DNA of 64,000 nucleotides from Megamerina dolium (GCA_963854835.1 OY978526.1:46260140-46324139), one strand, 5' to 3'. Counted from the stretch's first letter, positions 44,987 to 61,417 are shown. Notes: a model not told the origin generated them from the letters alone. A program made the numbers and translations.

Positions 44987-46217
44987 GTTCGTTCAATAGT
45001 CATCAATTTGCCACTACAATTTGTCGTACTCAGACTGGCTAAGCTATTGTTGATCGGTCACCGGTTCCGTACGTAATGTGGACGTGTTTCGCGTCTATAA
45101 ACAAGATCATAACATTTTCGATAGATATTCGATATTTATAGTGGGATTCCGGGATTGATGTCACTAGTGCTACTCATTACGAATAAATTACTAGCTACAA
45201 ACTGTCTATTGGTACATCCATCTATATGCACATATATAATACACACAAGCATTGGTTTACATATGTATAACCTGCAGAGAAACTAAGATCTGGTACAAAC
45301 ATGCACTAGCTTTATGACTGGAATAAATTACCTTACTCAATAATTAGAGAAGCTTGGGTGCTTATACTCCCCAGTATATTTAAAAAGAAAGCCACGCAGA
45401 AACTTTCAAATAATTCTCATTTAACGCAACAAAAACATATTTCAGGCTAACGTAGTTGATGGAGAGACGGTTTCAATAAATACATAAAAACACAGCGGAG
45501 AGCACAAAATAGGCAAATTGTGAAATAATTCGAATGAATATATGGATGAGAATTATAATGCAAATGAATGGAAATAAATTTGTAGAGTAAATTAATTATT
45601 TGATTCATTTTTTGACTTTGATTAACATGGCAGAGTAATGATAAAAATATAATTGATTTAGTATGTATATATGGTGAGGAATAAATGAGCTAGGAAAAAA
45701 ACGGTTCCATAGGTAATGCATAATGGTCCAATCAGCATCTCGTGTGGCGTTGCCATGTAAAATGCACCAGTTCTAACAAAGTTCTACTTGATATTCCTTT
45801 AGAATTCGTGAATTCAGTGGTTCCGAACTATTTTTTTCACTGCAGGGTATGTACAAATATATACGAATGTACTCGTATATACTAATAATGTGAGTTTTAT
45901 ATAAATTAAATACAATGGCAACGCATAGAATGCGTAAAAGTTTTGCCTGATTTGCAATTTGCATTTGAAATTAAAATCAAACAAAAATGGGCTCAAGCTT
46001 TCCCTACGTTCGATCAAAATCGAATACAAGTTTTCAAAGCAACAACAAAGTATTCAACTTGGCGCGCCACATGGTAGCTACAAACAAAGAAACTCGATTC
46101 CAAAATGATTATGTACGACTTCAATGATTCTCTTTGTATTGGATAGGAAATATTTCAACTTAAAAAATTAAGTAAATGCAAGTGGGTCACCTAAAAGCCA
46201 CCTTTATTCAATAAAAA
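44987..46217. other. No recognisable gene in ~1.2 kb
   Basis: AT-rich; a GCAGGGTAT phrase at 45842 recalls the repeat termini noted elsewhere, but the partner boundary is not visible. Confidence 0.5.
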
Positions 46218-46219
46218 TA

Positions 46220-47524
46220 AAGGGTTATCCATTTCGCGGTTTCAAAAGTATAGGGCTAGAATTCGACATCTGTCAAAGTGAGTTGTTAAAATAATTTCTT
46301 TCTTTTTCAGTTCAAAGTCTGACATTTGCGAAAATGGATCGCTTAACTATCGCACAACGCATTAAAATTGTAAAAACCTACTACAAAAATGGTGATTCTG
46401 CCACAGCCACATATCGTGCTTTAAGAGGAGATTATGGTGTACATAATCGTCCAACTACGCAAGCAATTGGCAAAATTGTGAAGAAATATGAAGAGACTGG
46501 ATCGGTTACAGATATTGTAAGGCCTGTGCATCACCGTTTCGCTCGTACCATCGAAAATATCGCTGCTGTAAGTGAAAGTGTTGCCGAAGACCCGAATGTG
46601 TCGATTCCTCGTCGTTCTCAGGAATTAGGACTGTCTTACGGCACATTATGGCGTATTTTGCATTTGGATCTACACCTACATCCATAAAAAATCCAGCTCA
46701 CACAACAACTGAAGCCAGCAGACCATTCACAACGTCGTAGATACGTCGAATGGGTGCTTGAACAACAGGCGGTGGGCGGCGATTTTTCGAACAAAATTTT
46801 CTTCAGCGACGAAACACATTTCTCACTCGGTGAGTATGTTAACAAACAAAATTGTCGTATTTGGGGTTCTGAGAATCCTCAAGTAATTGAAGAGAGGCCA
46901 CTACATCCACAAAAAGTCACTGCTTGGTGCGCTCTTTGGTCCGGAGGTGTGATTGGACTTTACTTCTTCGAAAACGACGATGGAACGACTGTCACCGTCA
47001 ATTCGGAGCGTTATGGTCATATGATAACCGACTTTTTTTTGCCTGCTATTGAAGAATACGACTTAGAGAATATGTGGTTTCAACAAGACGGTGCCACATG
47101 CCACACAACTCGAGCGAATATGGCTTTATTGCAAGAGAAATTTTCTGGCCGCGCAATTTCTCGTCGTGGCGATATCAAGTGGCCACCAAGATCATGCGAT
47201 TTGACACCGCTTGACTTTTTTTTGTGGGGCTACGCGAAAGACCGTGTTTATGCAGATAAACCTTTAACTCTTGAGCACCTAAAAACCAACATTCGTCACG
47301 TTATGGCTGAGATACCGCCCAATATGTGTCAAAAAGTGGTCGAAAATGACCTCAAAAGAATCGATGCTTGCAACAATTCGCGTGGTGGTCATTTAAATGA
47401 TGTAGTATTTCACACATAATGTCAACGTTCAAACTTTATAATAAAAAAGAAATATCATGATAAAAAATATTTTATATGTGTTTTATTTACATTTACTTTT
47501 GAAACCGCAAAATGGATAACCCTT
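46220..47524 (+). mobile_element. Full-length rosa (DD41D) mariner, copy A2
   Basis: 1305 bp with ends AAGGGTTATCCATTTCGCGG (46220) and its near-complement ending ATGGATAACCCTT (47524), flanked by TA (46218-46219, 47525-47526). Nearly the same sequence as 6285-7586 in the opposite orientation. Single transposase gene on the plus strand. Confidence 0.95.
46334..47419 (+). pseudogene. Rosa-type mariner transposase, single nonsense codon
   Basis: The frame starts MDRLTIAQRIKIVKTYYKNG (46334) and is open except for one TAA at 46685-46687 (codon 118). The copy at 6285 has TAT (Tyr, in HPYKIQL) there. Reading continues in the same frame to 47419. It retains FFSDETHFSLGEYV, WFQQDGATCHT, CDLTPLDFFLWGYAK, RVYADKPLTLEHL and a C terminus NNSRGGHLNDVVFHT. 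The 8-T run is intact, so the DD41D catalytic core and C terminus are complete. One base change separates it from an open frame, an unusually mild lesion. As it stands, only a 117-residue DNA-binding fragment, or an internally initiated catalytic piece, could be made. Confidence 0.93.
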
Positions 47525-47526
47525 TA

Positions 47527-47879
47527 TTATTTTTTTTTTATTTTGACAGACTTTCTTGGAGAAACAAGGACTAACGCGCAGTTCTTGACCTACAAGGGTT
47601 TATAAAGGAGAAGGGGCGCAGTTATCCTAACGGAATGGATAAGTGCAGTCAGCGCGATATCACGTCTTTTAATGATACTGTATTTAAAATTTCTCTCTTA
47701 ATCTCTCTCATTTGTTTATACAAAACAATAACAATTCTGTACCCTCAGGGGAAAGTATTTCTGGTATTATATAGCTATTATCATAACTATGGTTTGTACC
47801 TTTATTGTCTGCGTTGTGCCTTCACGGAGAGAATTATTTTCTTGGACCAAAGCGAAATCAAGAAAATGTTGGTCCAATA
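47527..47879. other. No recognisable feature
   Basis: Spacer after the mariner; a T run follows the TA. Short frames on both strands have no motif. Confidence 0.5.
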
Positions 47880-48350
47880 TTGAACTTAGAAAATATTTCC
47901 TTATAAATAAGAAATGTATTTTCTTATTTATTTTCAAAAACCTAGAAAACATTTTCTTGTCAATAAGTAAAACTTTTCCTAGTTCTCTGAAATAAACAAG
48001 AATTCATTTTCTTATTCACAAGTAAAACTTTTCTTAATTTAAAAAAAAAAAAAAATATTTTTGTAAGACAAGAAAATATTTTGTAATTTAAGAAAAATCT
48101 TTCTTATTTATTTCCAAGTTGACAAGAAAACAGTTCTTGTTAATAAGTAAATTCTTTTCTAATTATCTGAAGTAAATAAGAATTCACTTTCTTATCCACA
48201 AGTAACACTTTTCTTAATTATCTTAAAATAAAAAAGAAATGTTTTTCTTAAAACAGGAGTTTTTTCTTAATTTCAGAAATTTTTTTACTTAATTATTTCC
48301 AAATTAACAGGAAAATGTTTTCTGGAATAAAGAAATAGTTTGTATTCTTT
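47880..48350. repeat. Tandem repeat, ~180-bp unit, about 2.5 copies
   Basis: CTGAAATAAACAAGAATTCA at about 47988 recurs as CTGAAGTAAATAAGAATTCA at about 48168, a 180-bp step. The blocks TCTTGTCAATAAGTAAA (47956) and TCTTGTTAATAAGTAAA (48136) keep the same step, and a third, more diverged unit follows to about 48350. The units are rich in TTTCTTA/TAAGAAA inverted phrases, so single strands could fold extensively. Non-coding. Confidence 0.8.
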
Positions 48351-48410
48351 AACCCTGCAAATTAAAAGATTGTGCTATTTTTTAAAGTTTTATTAAGTAT
48401 ACAATAAATT

Positions 48411-48790
48411 TTACAGTAGGTTAGGCTTAAATGCTATTTTACCATTTGGTAGCACATGCGTTTGCAATGGCTTACATGTTAAATCCTTAACATTTACTTT
48501 CATAAAATTATTAGTTTTGCCATTTACAAAGTAGCACATAAAATGATCATGGAAACTAGAAATTTCAATGTCTCTTAAAATAAAATAAATGTTTTCATCT
48601 GGCATTTTTACAATATCAAGTATTTCATAAAGTTTTGCTTCAATGTATAAAAAGTAGCCAATTTTGTAGAGAGTGATTTCTGATTACATCTAAATATTCC
48701 ATATGGTTTTTTCGAGTGAACATATTTTAAATGAATTGTAAGTTCGCTAATTGATCTAAAACTATTTTTGCATTCAAAGCAAATAAACAT
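48411..48790 (-). pseudogene. C2H2 zinc-finger protein fragment, frameshifted
   Basis: On the minus strand the frame starts MFICFECKNSFRSISELTIH followed by LKYVHS, a C2H2 finger with spacing C-x2-C-x12-H-x4-H, at the very N terminus. A frameshift near 48640 leads to AKLYEILDIVKMPDENIYFI, then IEISSFHDHFMCYFVNG and LQTHVLPNGKIAFKPNLL with a stop at 48411. The second part has an evenly spaced, protein-like composition. I associate an N-terminal C2H2 finger followed by a region ending in a THVLPxG-type phrase with small multicopy insect proteins of unknown role, but I cannot name the family. It may be a decayed transposon-linked gene. Confidence 0.5.
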
Positions 48791-50622
48791 TTTAAAGAAT
48801 TATGAAAATTCTGGTACTATTACACTGACTCTCGGAGAAATGCGTTTTGAATCAATTTCAAAGAAGAAAGTTTGGATGAATTCCCAAACGTAAAGACAGA
48901 ATTTTTGATATTGTAAGTCAAAAATAAAATGTAATTTAAAAATATTTAAATTTAACTCGAGTACTTAAAAATCGTTTGCAAATTTTTTTTTTCCAGAATT
49001 AGAGAAAATCCAACCTCAACCTCAATCATTATACTATCATACTACCAGTTCTGAAAATATCAACGATTGAAATCCAATGATCAACTAGGACTAGGAGCAG
49101 TCTACCAAGTTTAATTTGTCCGGGACAAGATATTTTTCTTACCTTATTGTAAAACTGTGTTCAATTAATCGCCAAACAAGCCATAAATGATCAGAAACAG
49201 ACTCGCTTTGTTTATGTTTAATTATTATATTGATCAAAGTCACCGATTCAGAGTTGAAGATCACAAAGCAGCGGACGAGACTTGAAATTACACCGATTGT
49301 ATCGTAACAGTCACTGGTATGAACCTATGCACGTATGCAACAAATGTGCAACATGCCGTATGTGTAACAAAACTACGTGTACCTCAGAGCGAAAGTTTGC
49401 TATATCTGACAAACGAGCGTTGTGAGTCACTATTTCATAACACGAAAGTATATGAAATATACGAACGTTTCAACCTTAAAGAAAGCAAAATGCTTGTTAA
49501 CTGCTTCAAAAAATCTCCTGAAGCAGTAGGGCGTCGTAGGTAGCGACTTTTGGGTTAGACTTCGCCGTCATGATGAGTAAGAAACGATAGATGATATGTT
49601 TGAATTCGATGAAAGTAGCAACAAGTTAGTTTATTGTACCGATGTGGCAAAATTGATTCCTGTTTTTCATTTCCACAAAATCGTACCGCAAGATCTATAG
49701 GCAGTCAATAATTGGTGAAAATATTCGTTAAAAACTGTTTTCTAAACGAGTGTTTTATCAATCACTAACAAAATTGTGTATAATTTCGTAAGCCGGTTGT
49801 CTGACTGAGACATAACGAATCTTTTTGAAAAGTATTTCTTACAACTTAACGCTAATGACATTATAGATAACACTGCCAATAAACGGTAAAACAGCGACTA
49901 AAACCGCCTGGCAGCAACCAACTAAATATTATTGAGTTGTAGCTTCAAATAATTGAAAAAAGACTCCAATTGAAGTTAGAAAACAATTTACTAACAATGC
50001 CAAGCCTTCATAACTCCATCCAAGTTAATGATTAATTACAAACGATAGAAAAAAACAAATATTTGCAGATTCTAAAGGAAAGCTATATTGCATAAAAATA
50101 ATATTATATGTACTCGTAGTTAGTTATTGACATTAATTTGCATTTGCAAGCATTTTCTGAAAGCAATAGTCACAGCACTTATCATTTTTGCAAGAAGCTT
50201 TACAATTATGCTTTTCTACATAATTATTTATTATTTAAAAAAAATCGTATAAAGACATTTAGTAATTCAAGATGAAATACGGCTACCATTTGTATGTACA
50301 ATAAGGTCGCTATCACTAGAATAGAAAGTGAGACTGATAATTTAGTGAGTTAGAGGAGAAGTTAGTAGGTATATACGATAGGTATATAAGTATTTACATG
50401 CTCATTTCTCCTCAGGGTCTGTTGTGTGTGCATGCATGTACGAGTATATAATGGAATGGCGTGCGGTACGAACGTATTCGAGAACTCAAATTACTAAAAC
50501 ATGTACTTGCTCAAATGCTCATTGATCCATTTCGTGAGGGAGTAGCTAGTTTGACAGGTAAGTTAGATGACGACGTTCCTTTATGACCGTCAAATACGCT
50601 GTTCGTTAGGTATAAGGAACAA
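48791..50622. other. No recognisable gene in ~1.8 kb
   Basis: Less AT-biased patches occur (49300-49560, 50400-50600), but frames are short. The 74-residue frame at 49319-49543 (plus) shows no motif I know. A TATATAA at about 50446 lacks any associated gene that I can see. Confidence 0.45.
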
Positions 50623-50688
50623 CAGTTCAATTAGCAGACTAGCAATATTACTAGATTTTCAGTAATATTGCTGACTGCTAATTGACTG
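50623..50688 (+). other. Near-perfect hairpin, ~28-bp stem, 8-nt loop
   Basis: The arm 50628-50652 (CAATTAGCAGACTAGCAATA and on) is complementary to 50661-50684 except for one or two positions around GACTAG/CTGAC. The loop is AGATTTTC. The stem extends outward by CAGT/ACTG with one bulged T. At about 66 nt it has the size and shape of a microRNA precursor, but it could equally be a tiny palindromic repeat. No other copy is seen in the window. Confidence 0.75.
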
Positions 50689-52828
<2,140 letters not shown>

Positions 52829-52897
<69 letters not shown>

Positions 52898-52922
52898 GTA
52901 TATATATATGTAAATATATATG

Positions 52923-53001
<79 letters not shown>
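52829..53001. repeat. (TA)n microsatellite with TGTA interruptions
   Basis: About 170 bp, beginning directly after the GCAGGGTATA terminus of the neighbouring element. Confidence 0.95.
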
Positions 53002-53004
<3 letters not shown>

Positions 53005-53139
53005 ACCTTAACGAATAATTTTCATTAAACGGTCGATTTGCTAATTTTGGCGGCCATTGTTATATCGAAATGAATCCACAGAAATCGTTTCGTATCTAAT
53101 CTTGATTTAATGAAATGCGTCTGGTCTGTGTTAGAAATG

Positions 53140-53300
53140 TTTGTGTAGCCAGCGCTTCAACGCTGCACACCACGATGCAGCAGTGGAGCAGTATTTGCAT
53201 AGTTTACGGAAAGTCATTACAAAGATGTTATAAAATTGTTGGAGGATTATTTCAATAAATGGATTAAAGTTAAGGCAGATTATGTTAAAGAATAAAACTA
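53140..53300 (+). pseudogene. Possible mariner transposase 3' fragment
   Basis: The plus strand near 53220-53295 reads DVIKLLEDYFNKWIKVKADY followed by VKE and a stop. It resembles the end of DD34D transposases (...W.KCIE.KGDYVE). Upstream sequence is not legible. Very short, so it may be chance. Confidence 0.3.
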
Positions 53301-53301
53301 A

Positions 53302-55582
53302 TTTCATTTAAAAATTCACATTCTTTCATTTTTGCTTTTAATACTTTTCATCTAATATGTATTATAAGCACATGTGTGGCGGTCAATGTGTGACTCTTTG
53401 AAGCTTGTAGTAGATTTTCACCAGGTTGGACTTCTCCAATACTTATATATTTGTGTGTTCCAATATTTTTATTTACTTAATCAAAGAAAATTAAATCATA
53501 TATTTAAGTAAAGTAGATAATGTTGAAAATGAAATTCAAAGGGCGTGGGCATCACAATCTGCACTCAATCGTCGATGCTACATACAGCACACCATCATTC
53601 TGCTGGGGGTATAAATTCACACATATCGACATTTACATCATTATTTCGCAAAACATATGTCGCTAAAAGGCATCATTATTATGCATTACAGAAAGGTTCT
53701 ATAATTTCAAAAGAATCTGTTAATAATAACCATTGCTTGAATAATAAAATCTGTTCAATATGAATTCTATGTATCATTGAATATATTGCTTGAATGTAGG
53801 TGTAGGAGTGAGCACAGTACACCACATATTAATGGATATCTGAAAAGGATATGTATGAGATTATATTGCAAAATTTCATATTTATATGTAATATTCATAT
53901 CATATAGCAGATATGTAGGCGAAATACTCTTTGAAACATGTCTAATTGTAAGTGTTAGAGCCTAATATTCTTTGGATGGCAGATATTGTTTTGTCAAGCA
54001 TTAATATTTTACATTTCAGGAATATTAAAATAAATTCTCTTTGGTGTCGGATCTATGTATGTACGTATGAGAGCTGTAAAAGAATTTAATTATTTCGAAT
54101 TCACACACCCTTAATTCATTCAAAAACTACATCAACGATATTGCAATGTTATGCTTCTATTGATGTGTGATGATTACATTCAGTATTTTTGAAATACTTT
54201 TGTTGAACACGGTGATTGTTTGAACCAATTATTAGTGTGTGAAATTGTAAATAAAATGACTACTTTTCTGTTGGAATTACAATTTGCCATTATTAGAAAT
54301 AACGTATGGTCTGTAACATGCTAAAGTGCATGCAACAAACACTACGTATCGTCTTTCATATATATATATACCAAACACTAGTAGCAACAATGACTATTAC
54401 AAATCAAACCTGCCGTTGCCCGTTATATGCGTCTTCAAAGGCATGCCTTCTCTTTCTTAATAAGCACTTGAAATCACACCACCTGTATATGTATCGTTCA
54501 TATGTTAAAAAATCATGCATGCCCTTGTTCCGTCCGAAATACATACATAATCTAAATACATTACCGCGTGCTTCTTCTTGATCTAACATTTGTTCTTGTT
54601 CCATCCTACATACATACGCTGAATGGATGATGGCATTCTTCCTCGCAATTTAGTGATCACAAAACATCAACGTAATTTGTAATCACTAAGGTGATTTGTT
54701 GGAAAATGCCCGTTTTTCGGTGGTCCATTTTTGTCCACCCATAAAAAATATTGTTTTCGACGGGCTTCCGAAAGTAGCTAATTGGCACTAGCTACTACCT
54801 ACACTCTAACGTCCCATTTTACTTGCGCAGGGTATTAGGAATAAAACTTCCTTGTGTAGGATAAGAGATATAGTCGACATCAGCGTCACGTAGATTATCA
54901 TAGAATAATATTAAACATAAGAGTAGGTATAAGCACCTCCAACCGAGCCGAACACCATTGTGTCGGTATATTTACTCTCTTATAATGCGTAGTTCGTAAT
55001 TCAATTCTCCTCCCAAAACATGAGTTTTTGCGGCGCTCTTGTTCTCACCTTGGCTGACAGCGGTCACCACAGCTGGAAATAAAAGGTCCGTAGTACAATG
55101 ACTTTTTGCGAGCATATGTATGGTAGCTCTAGTTAATGCCTTTACTACGATGTATCAGAGTTATGGTGCCGATAGAGGTAAAATATATCTTATACATTTT
55201 GTATTTTTCTTGTCTCTCTCATGTGTTAACATACGTCTCTTTGTTGTATTTTCATGTATTCGATACAACTTGTCTCTTTGATGTACTTCTATACAAGCAA
55301 TACTTCTCGATACAAATGTCATCTGTTTCGCTATGGAAATTTGTATTTCCGGCATGTTGGAATTGTAAACTCCCAAATTTGAAAAGTTAATTTACTATGT
55401 ACAAGTGGTACTTTTTCATCAATTTTGTGGTGGCGTCATTTTTGTCACGTGATATAAATTGTTTCAGTAATCATGGCGGTATTTTGTAGTACCTTCGAGC
55501 AGCATATTTAAGTATCTGGCATCAAATGAAAGAAAAAATAACGCCGAAACATATTTTTTTACCCTTGAAACATTCTCTACTA
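53302..55582. other. No recognisable gene in ~2.3 kb
   Basis: AT-rich; frames at 54306-54604 on both strands overlap each other and have no motif. A GCAGGGTATTAGG phrase at 54828 resembles the repeat terminus at 1011. Confidence 0.45.
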
Positions 55583-55866
55583 TAAAAAAAAATTATTATG
55601 TGACACTTAAAGCCCCAAAGGGCTCTTTGACCGAGCTCTTCTTCCATTAGTGTTACGCGTGTTAAATTTTTGACAGTATTAGAAGAGACCTACTTATATT
55701 TTAGCAAGTTCCGAACGGCAGAACTCCTGCCACATCACTTTGTGGGCACTGAGCTTTGTCGCAGAGTTCTTTTAGAAGCTTTTCCATGACAAATTGTTAC
55801 TGCCGGAAGAATTGGCAATTGCTTGCCGTCAGGTGGGTACTTTTCGATACCAAATTAACACTGTGA
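55583..55866 (-). mobile_element. tRNA-headed SINE, 5'-truncated, minus strand
   Basis: On the minus strand it retains the body from about TCGAAAAGTACCCACCTGAC through AAAAGCTTCTAAAAGAACTC, CCAAAATTTAACACG-like and GAGCCCTTTGGGGCTTTAAG to the TATTTTTTTT tail at 55583. The tRNA head is gone. Confidence 0.88.
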
Positions 55867-57924
55867 AACCGTGCAATATTTCGATTTGCATTACACAATA
55901 AAATAGCGAATACAGTAAAATAGCATACCTCAAATATATAATTTCGTTGAATAATCTTTTAAATTGGCCATTTATTTAAGAAACACTTTACAAGAAAGAT
56001 GAAATTAATGTTTAAGATTTTCACAAGTGTTCACTTATTCTGCTTGTTAAAGTTTGTTGCTTCAAACTAAATACACATAGAAAAAAATAGTACATACGCC
56101 ATAAATGTAAGTGCTTTAAGATTCTTTTTTATCATAGTCTACATATACAATACGTATAGTATATCATGTAAATGCATTTTTGTGATTAAGCTCGAGGAAA
56201 TGTTAAATGCGGTTGAAGTACATATATATTCACATATATGTACATATGTACATGTGTTTATTGTTCATCAGCCATGTAAACAGTCAGGATGGCACTATTA
56301 CTTAGAAGTGTCCTTTTACTCTTTTAAATAAATGCCATGCTCTGCTTGCTTTTGCTATAGTGCCATAAGTGCCAGTATTTGAGTGCGTTAGTATGCAGTT
56401 TACTTTCGGTTAATGTCAACAATATCTCAAAAGTCTATGACATCATTTATCAGAGTATAGAAGAGGCTCTTTTTTGGTTTTGTTGATGCTTGACATAAAT
56501 ACGATATCCACATAAAGCAACAGGCATTTAGCAACAAATGAGAGTAACATTTATTAATTTTATTTTAAATTTAAATTGCTGAGGTAAAAGATATAAAAAT
56601 GATAAAAAACAAATTGCAACTATGAAATAACAAAAATAGAGAAGTTCAGAAATCATAAAGAAATTGCTTGAAATTTTTGCGTTCAAAATAAATGAAAGCT
56701 TAAAATAAGAATAAAAACAAAAACTCTGGTCATGATCTCCTCGTACTTTTCAAAATTGATTTATTACATGAAATGTTTTCAATTTCCAATTTACTGTTTG
56801 CTACTCTTGAGCGCTACACACAATCATAGCGCATCCTTCAAAAAATTTCATTTTTTTTTTCTTCAACTATTTGAGTACAACGATGATTTAGGTCATGCTT
56901 TTGCAATTTATTCAATTTTCAACAAAGATCCCTTGGCTACATTACAAAAAGTGCAAAAACAGCAACAGAAAAGAAAATATTTAAAAATAAATAATATAGA
57001 AACAAAACAAAAAGCAAAAATTTATGTTTTCTGTTTATTTTCAATTTTTCGAATACGTTGACCGTTCCAGCATCATCTCTTGTCTTCTTTCACTCATCAA
57101 AGCATGCATTTATTTTCAATTTGAAATACCTAGTTGGTAAAAGTGGTTTTCTTTATGTGATTTAATATTTTGGTTCATTCATGTCTATATTAATAACAAG
57201 AGGTCTTCTTAAAAATATTTAATATTTTTTGCTGAAAAAATGTGTGGTTTTGCAATGAATAGCAAGTGAATGAAAATATTTTATAGAAACAAGTACTAGT
57301 ACCTTTGACTATTAAATTGGTTCTATAGAAGTAGGCATTACACAGTGAGACACACTTCTAGGATTCCATAGTATTCCGTAGAATTCGTATATCTGAAGTG
57401 AATGAACCACAAACATTTTCCGAATCCAATGTTCGCGTTTTTTGAGATATCACACCCTAATGCGGAACGGCACATTATCCCTTCACTTTAGGAGTCCCCT
57501 CTACAAAGTGAACCTCAAAATATCTCAAAATTGACAAATAACTCGATAACTGCCCACATAGCGATAGGTTTTTCAAGCAAAGGTTCTGGCTATTAACAAG
57601 GTAACTACACACCCTATGTGTACACAAGTAGCGATAGCAATATTCATGGACAGCCAAACTACAATTTAAGTTATAGAATCAATTTCCTTGAATTCAACAT
57701 TACACCATAAATTCAGAGCTGAGATATGCGAAGAGTTTGACATCCACCACGTTTGGGTGCCAGGTGATCGAGACATAGTGTGGAACGAAATAGCGGGGTA
57801 CAACGTTGGAACTCTTCCTGATGACGAAAGTATCAATCACTACATGTAAACTCTTCCTGACATCAGAAGCAGTACAAAAAACTAACTCCAAGTGAGCAAC
57901 GGAACCCTCGTGTACCATTTCTTC
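55867..57924. other. No recognisable gene in ~2 kb
   Basis: AT-rich. The 109-residue frame at 56732-57061 (plus) has a hydrophobic start and a lysine/glutamine-rich end but no known domain and no support from context. Confidence 0.45.
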
Positions 57925-58760
57925 TTCTTATGTGGCCATAACAATCGATGATCAATTTAGGCTGAACATATAATGCGGTGCCAGTCTTCTCTGTTCTTCG
58001 CTTGCTGGCGCCAATTGGATATTCCAAGCCCCGCTAGTTTACCTAATACTTGGTTCTTCCAACGGACGTTTAGTCTTCCTCTTCTTCTGCGTCCTCCAGC
58101 AAGTGCCGAATTAAATACTCTCTTCGCTGGAGCGTCTTCTTCATCGTATAGCTCATACAGCTCATCGTTGTCAATAACCAATAACGTATATAGGGCCGAA
58201 GATCCTGCGTAGAACTTTTCTTTCGAAACCTCCAAGCATCCTCTCATCTGGAAATTGTCCAGGCTTCTGCTCGACTACTCAATTGCTTACTCAGGCCAAA
58301 GTAACACCTGTTATCAAGAGTTATCCTATGCCTGATCTCCAGGCGGACGTCATTACAGTTGTTTTTGCTGGTTCCAAGATAGACGAAGTCCTTCATCACC
58401 TCGAAAGTTTAATTGTCAACAGTGGCATGTTGTCCAATACTCTTTGTCCGGGACTCTTTGTTTGTTGATACTAGGTACTTCGTCTTGCCCTCGTTTACTG
58501 TAAGACCCATTCAATGTGACTATCGTTCCAATCTAGAGAATCCTGCAATGAATTGATATCGACTATATCAATATCGTCGGCATACGCCAGCAGCATGACA
58601 CTTTTGTTGAAGATAGTGCCATTATGCTGTAAATCTGCAGCTCGTATAATTTTCTCCATAATAAGGTTGAAGAAGTCACACGATAACGAATCACCTTGTC
58701 TGACACCTCGTTTGGTATTAAACGGTATCGTATTATCTGTCCTGAGGTAGATTAGAAAAG
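57925..58760 (-). pseudogene. LINE fragment, same family as 29507-31236
   Basis: The minus strand carries GVRQGDSLSCDFFNLIMEKI (58720-58660) and MLLAYADDIDIVDIN, the catalytic YADD (58600-58555). Then come a damaged thumb and a C terminus with YELYDEEDAPAKRVFNSALA, GGRRRRGRLNVRWKNQ and GISNWRQQAKNREDWH, stop at 57957. The 3' end before TAAGAAGAAG corresponds to the GGCCATA...TAAG end of the copy at 29507. Deletions within the thumb remove the AEAWTIS-to-VERME region. Inactive. Confidence 0.87.
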
Positions 58761-58890
58761 GAAAAAAGAATTTTTTCACTTTAACAGACTGTGTGATGAA
58801 GAGAAGATGGAAACTACCTCGCCCCTTTTACGCAAGTGTTAGACCCTCGCACGCATCAGAATGACATTTCCGTGCAGTTATTATAAGAGT

Positions 58891-58990
58891 TGATGCCGTA
58901 GCTCAGTGGTTAGTGTCTTGGCCTTCTTATATGTAGGTCGTGGGTATAATCCCCGGCTGAAAGAGCCCTTCGGCGTATAAGATCCACATG
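58891..58990 (+). mobile_element. tRNA-headed SINE with a large internal deletion
   Basis: The head GATGCCGTAGCTCAGTGGTT, GCCTTCTTATATGTAGGTCG and GGGTATAATCCCCGGCTGA is joined directly to the 3' end AAGAGCCCTTCGGCGTATAA and GATCCACATGTATAT, skipping about 230 bp of body. The A box is intact; the B box is mutated. Confidence 0.88.
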
Positions 58991-59002
58991 TATATAATAA
59001 TG

Positions 59003-60965
<1,963 letters not shown>

Positions 60966-61236
60966 ATATGGGCTCTTTAGCCGAACTTCTTTTCCGTACT
61001 ACCTATTTATATTAGCCGGTTCCGAGCCGCAGAACCCCTCTGACATCACTTTTTCTGTGCTTTGTTACAGAGCACTTTTAGACACTTTTTCATGTCAAGT
61101 TGCCAATTTCTTACTGACAGGTGGGTACCATTCGAAAGAAAAATGTTTTCGATACTAAAGCTATGCTTCAGCCGGTGAGTGAACACACGATCTACAGATC
61201 AGAACGTCAACGCACTAACCACTGAGCTACCGCATC
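60966..61236 (-). mobile_element. tRNA-headed SINE, minus strand
   Basis: Minus-strand head GATGCGGTAGCTCAGTGGTT, GACGTTCTGATCTGTAG, TATCGAAAACATTTTTCTTT and CGAATGGTACCCACCTGTCA, then the body to AAGTTCGGCTAAAGAGCCC at about 60966. The A box is intact; the B-box region (GTGTTCACTCACCGGCTG) is mutated. A block of about 30 bp within the 3' body is missing. Confidence 0.9.
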
Positions 61237-61417
61237 CACAAAATAATACGGAGTCAGTATAACTTACACACATATATAATTATCGCTGATTTGATTGATT
61301 TGTTTTTAATTACAATATATTACAAGTCTATATATCGGGCTCGTTGATGTTGTTTATGTCTTTGAAACATTTCATAGAAGATTAGCAACAACAATAAATA
61401 CAGACAAAAAAAATAAT

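Noticed and set aside
56732..57061. 109-residue frame with a hydrophobic start that could be taken for a secreted peptide
   Set aside because: Composition follows the local AT bias, there is no recognisable cleavage or mature-peptide pattern, and no repeat or gene context supports it.
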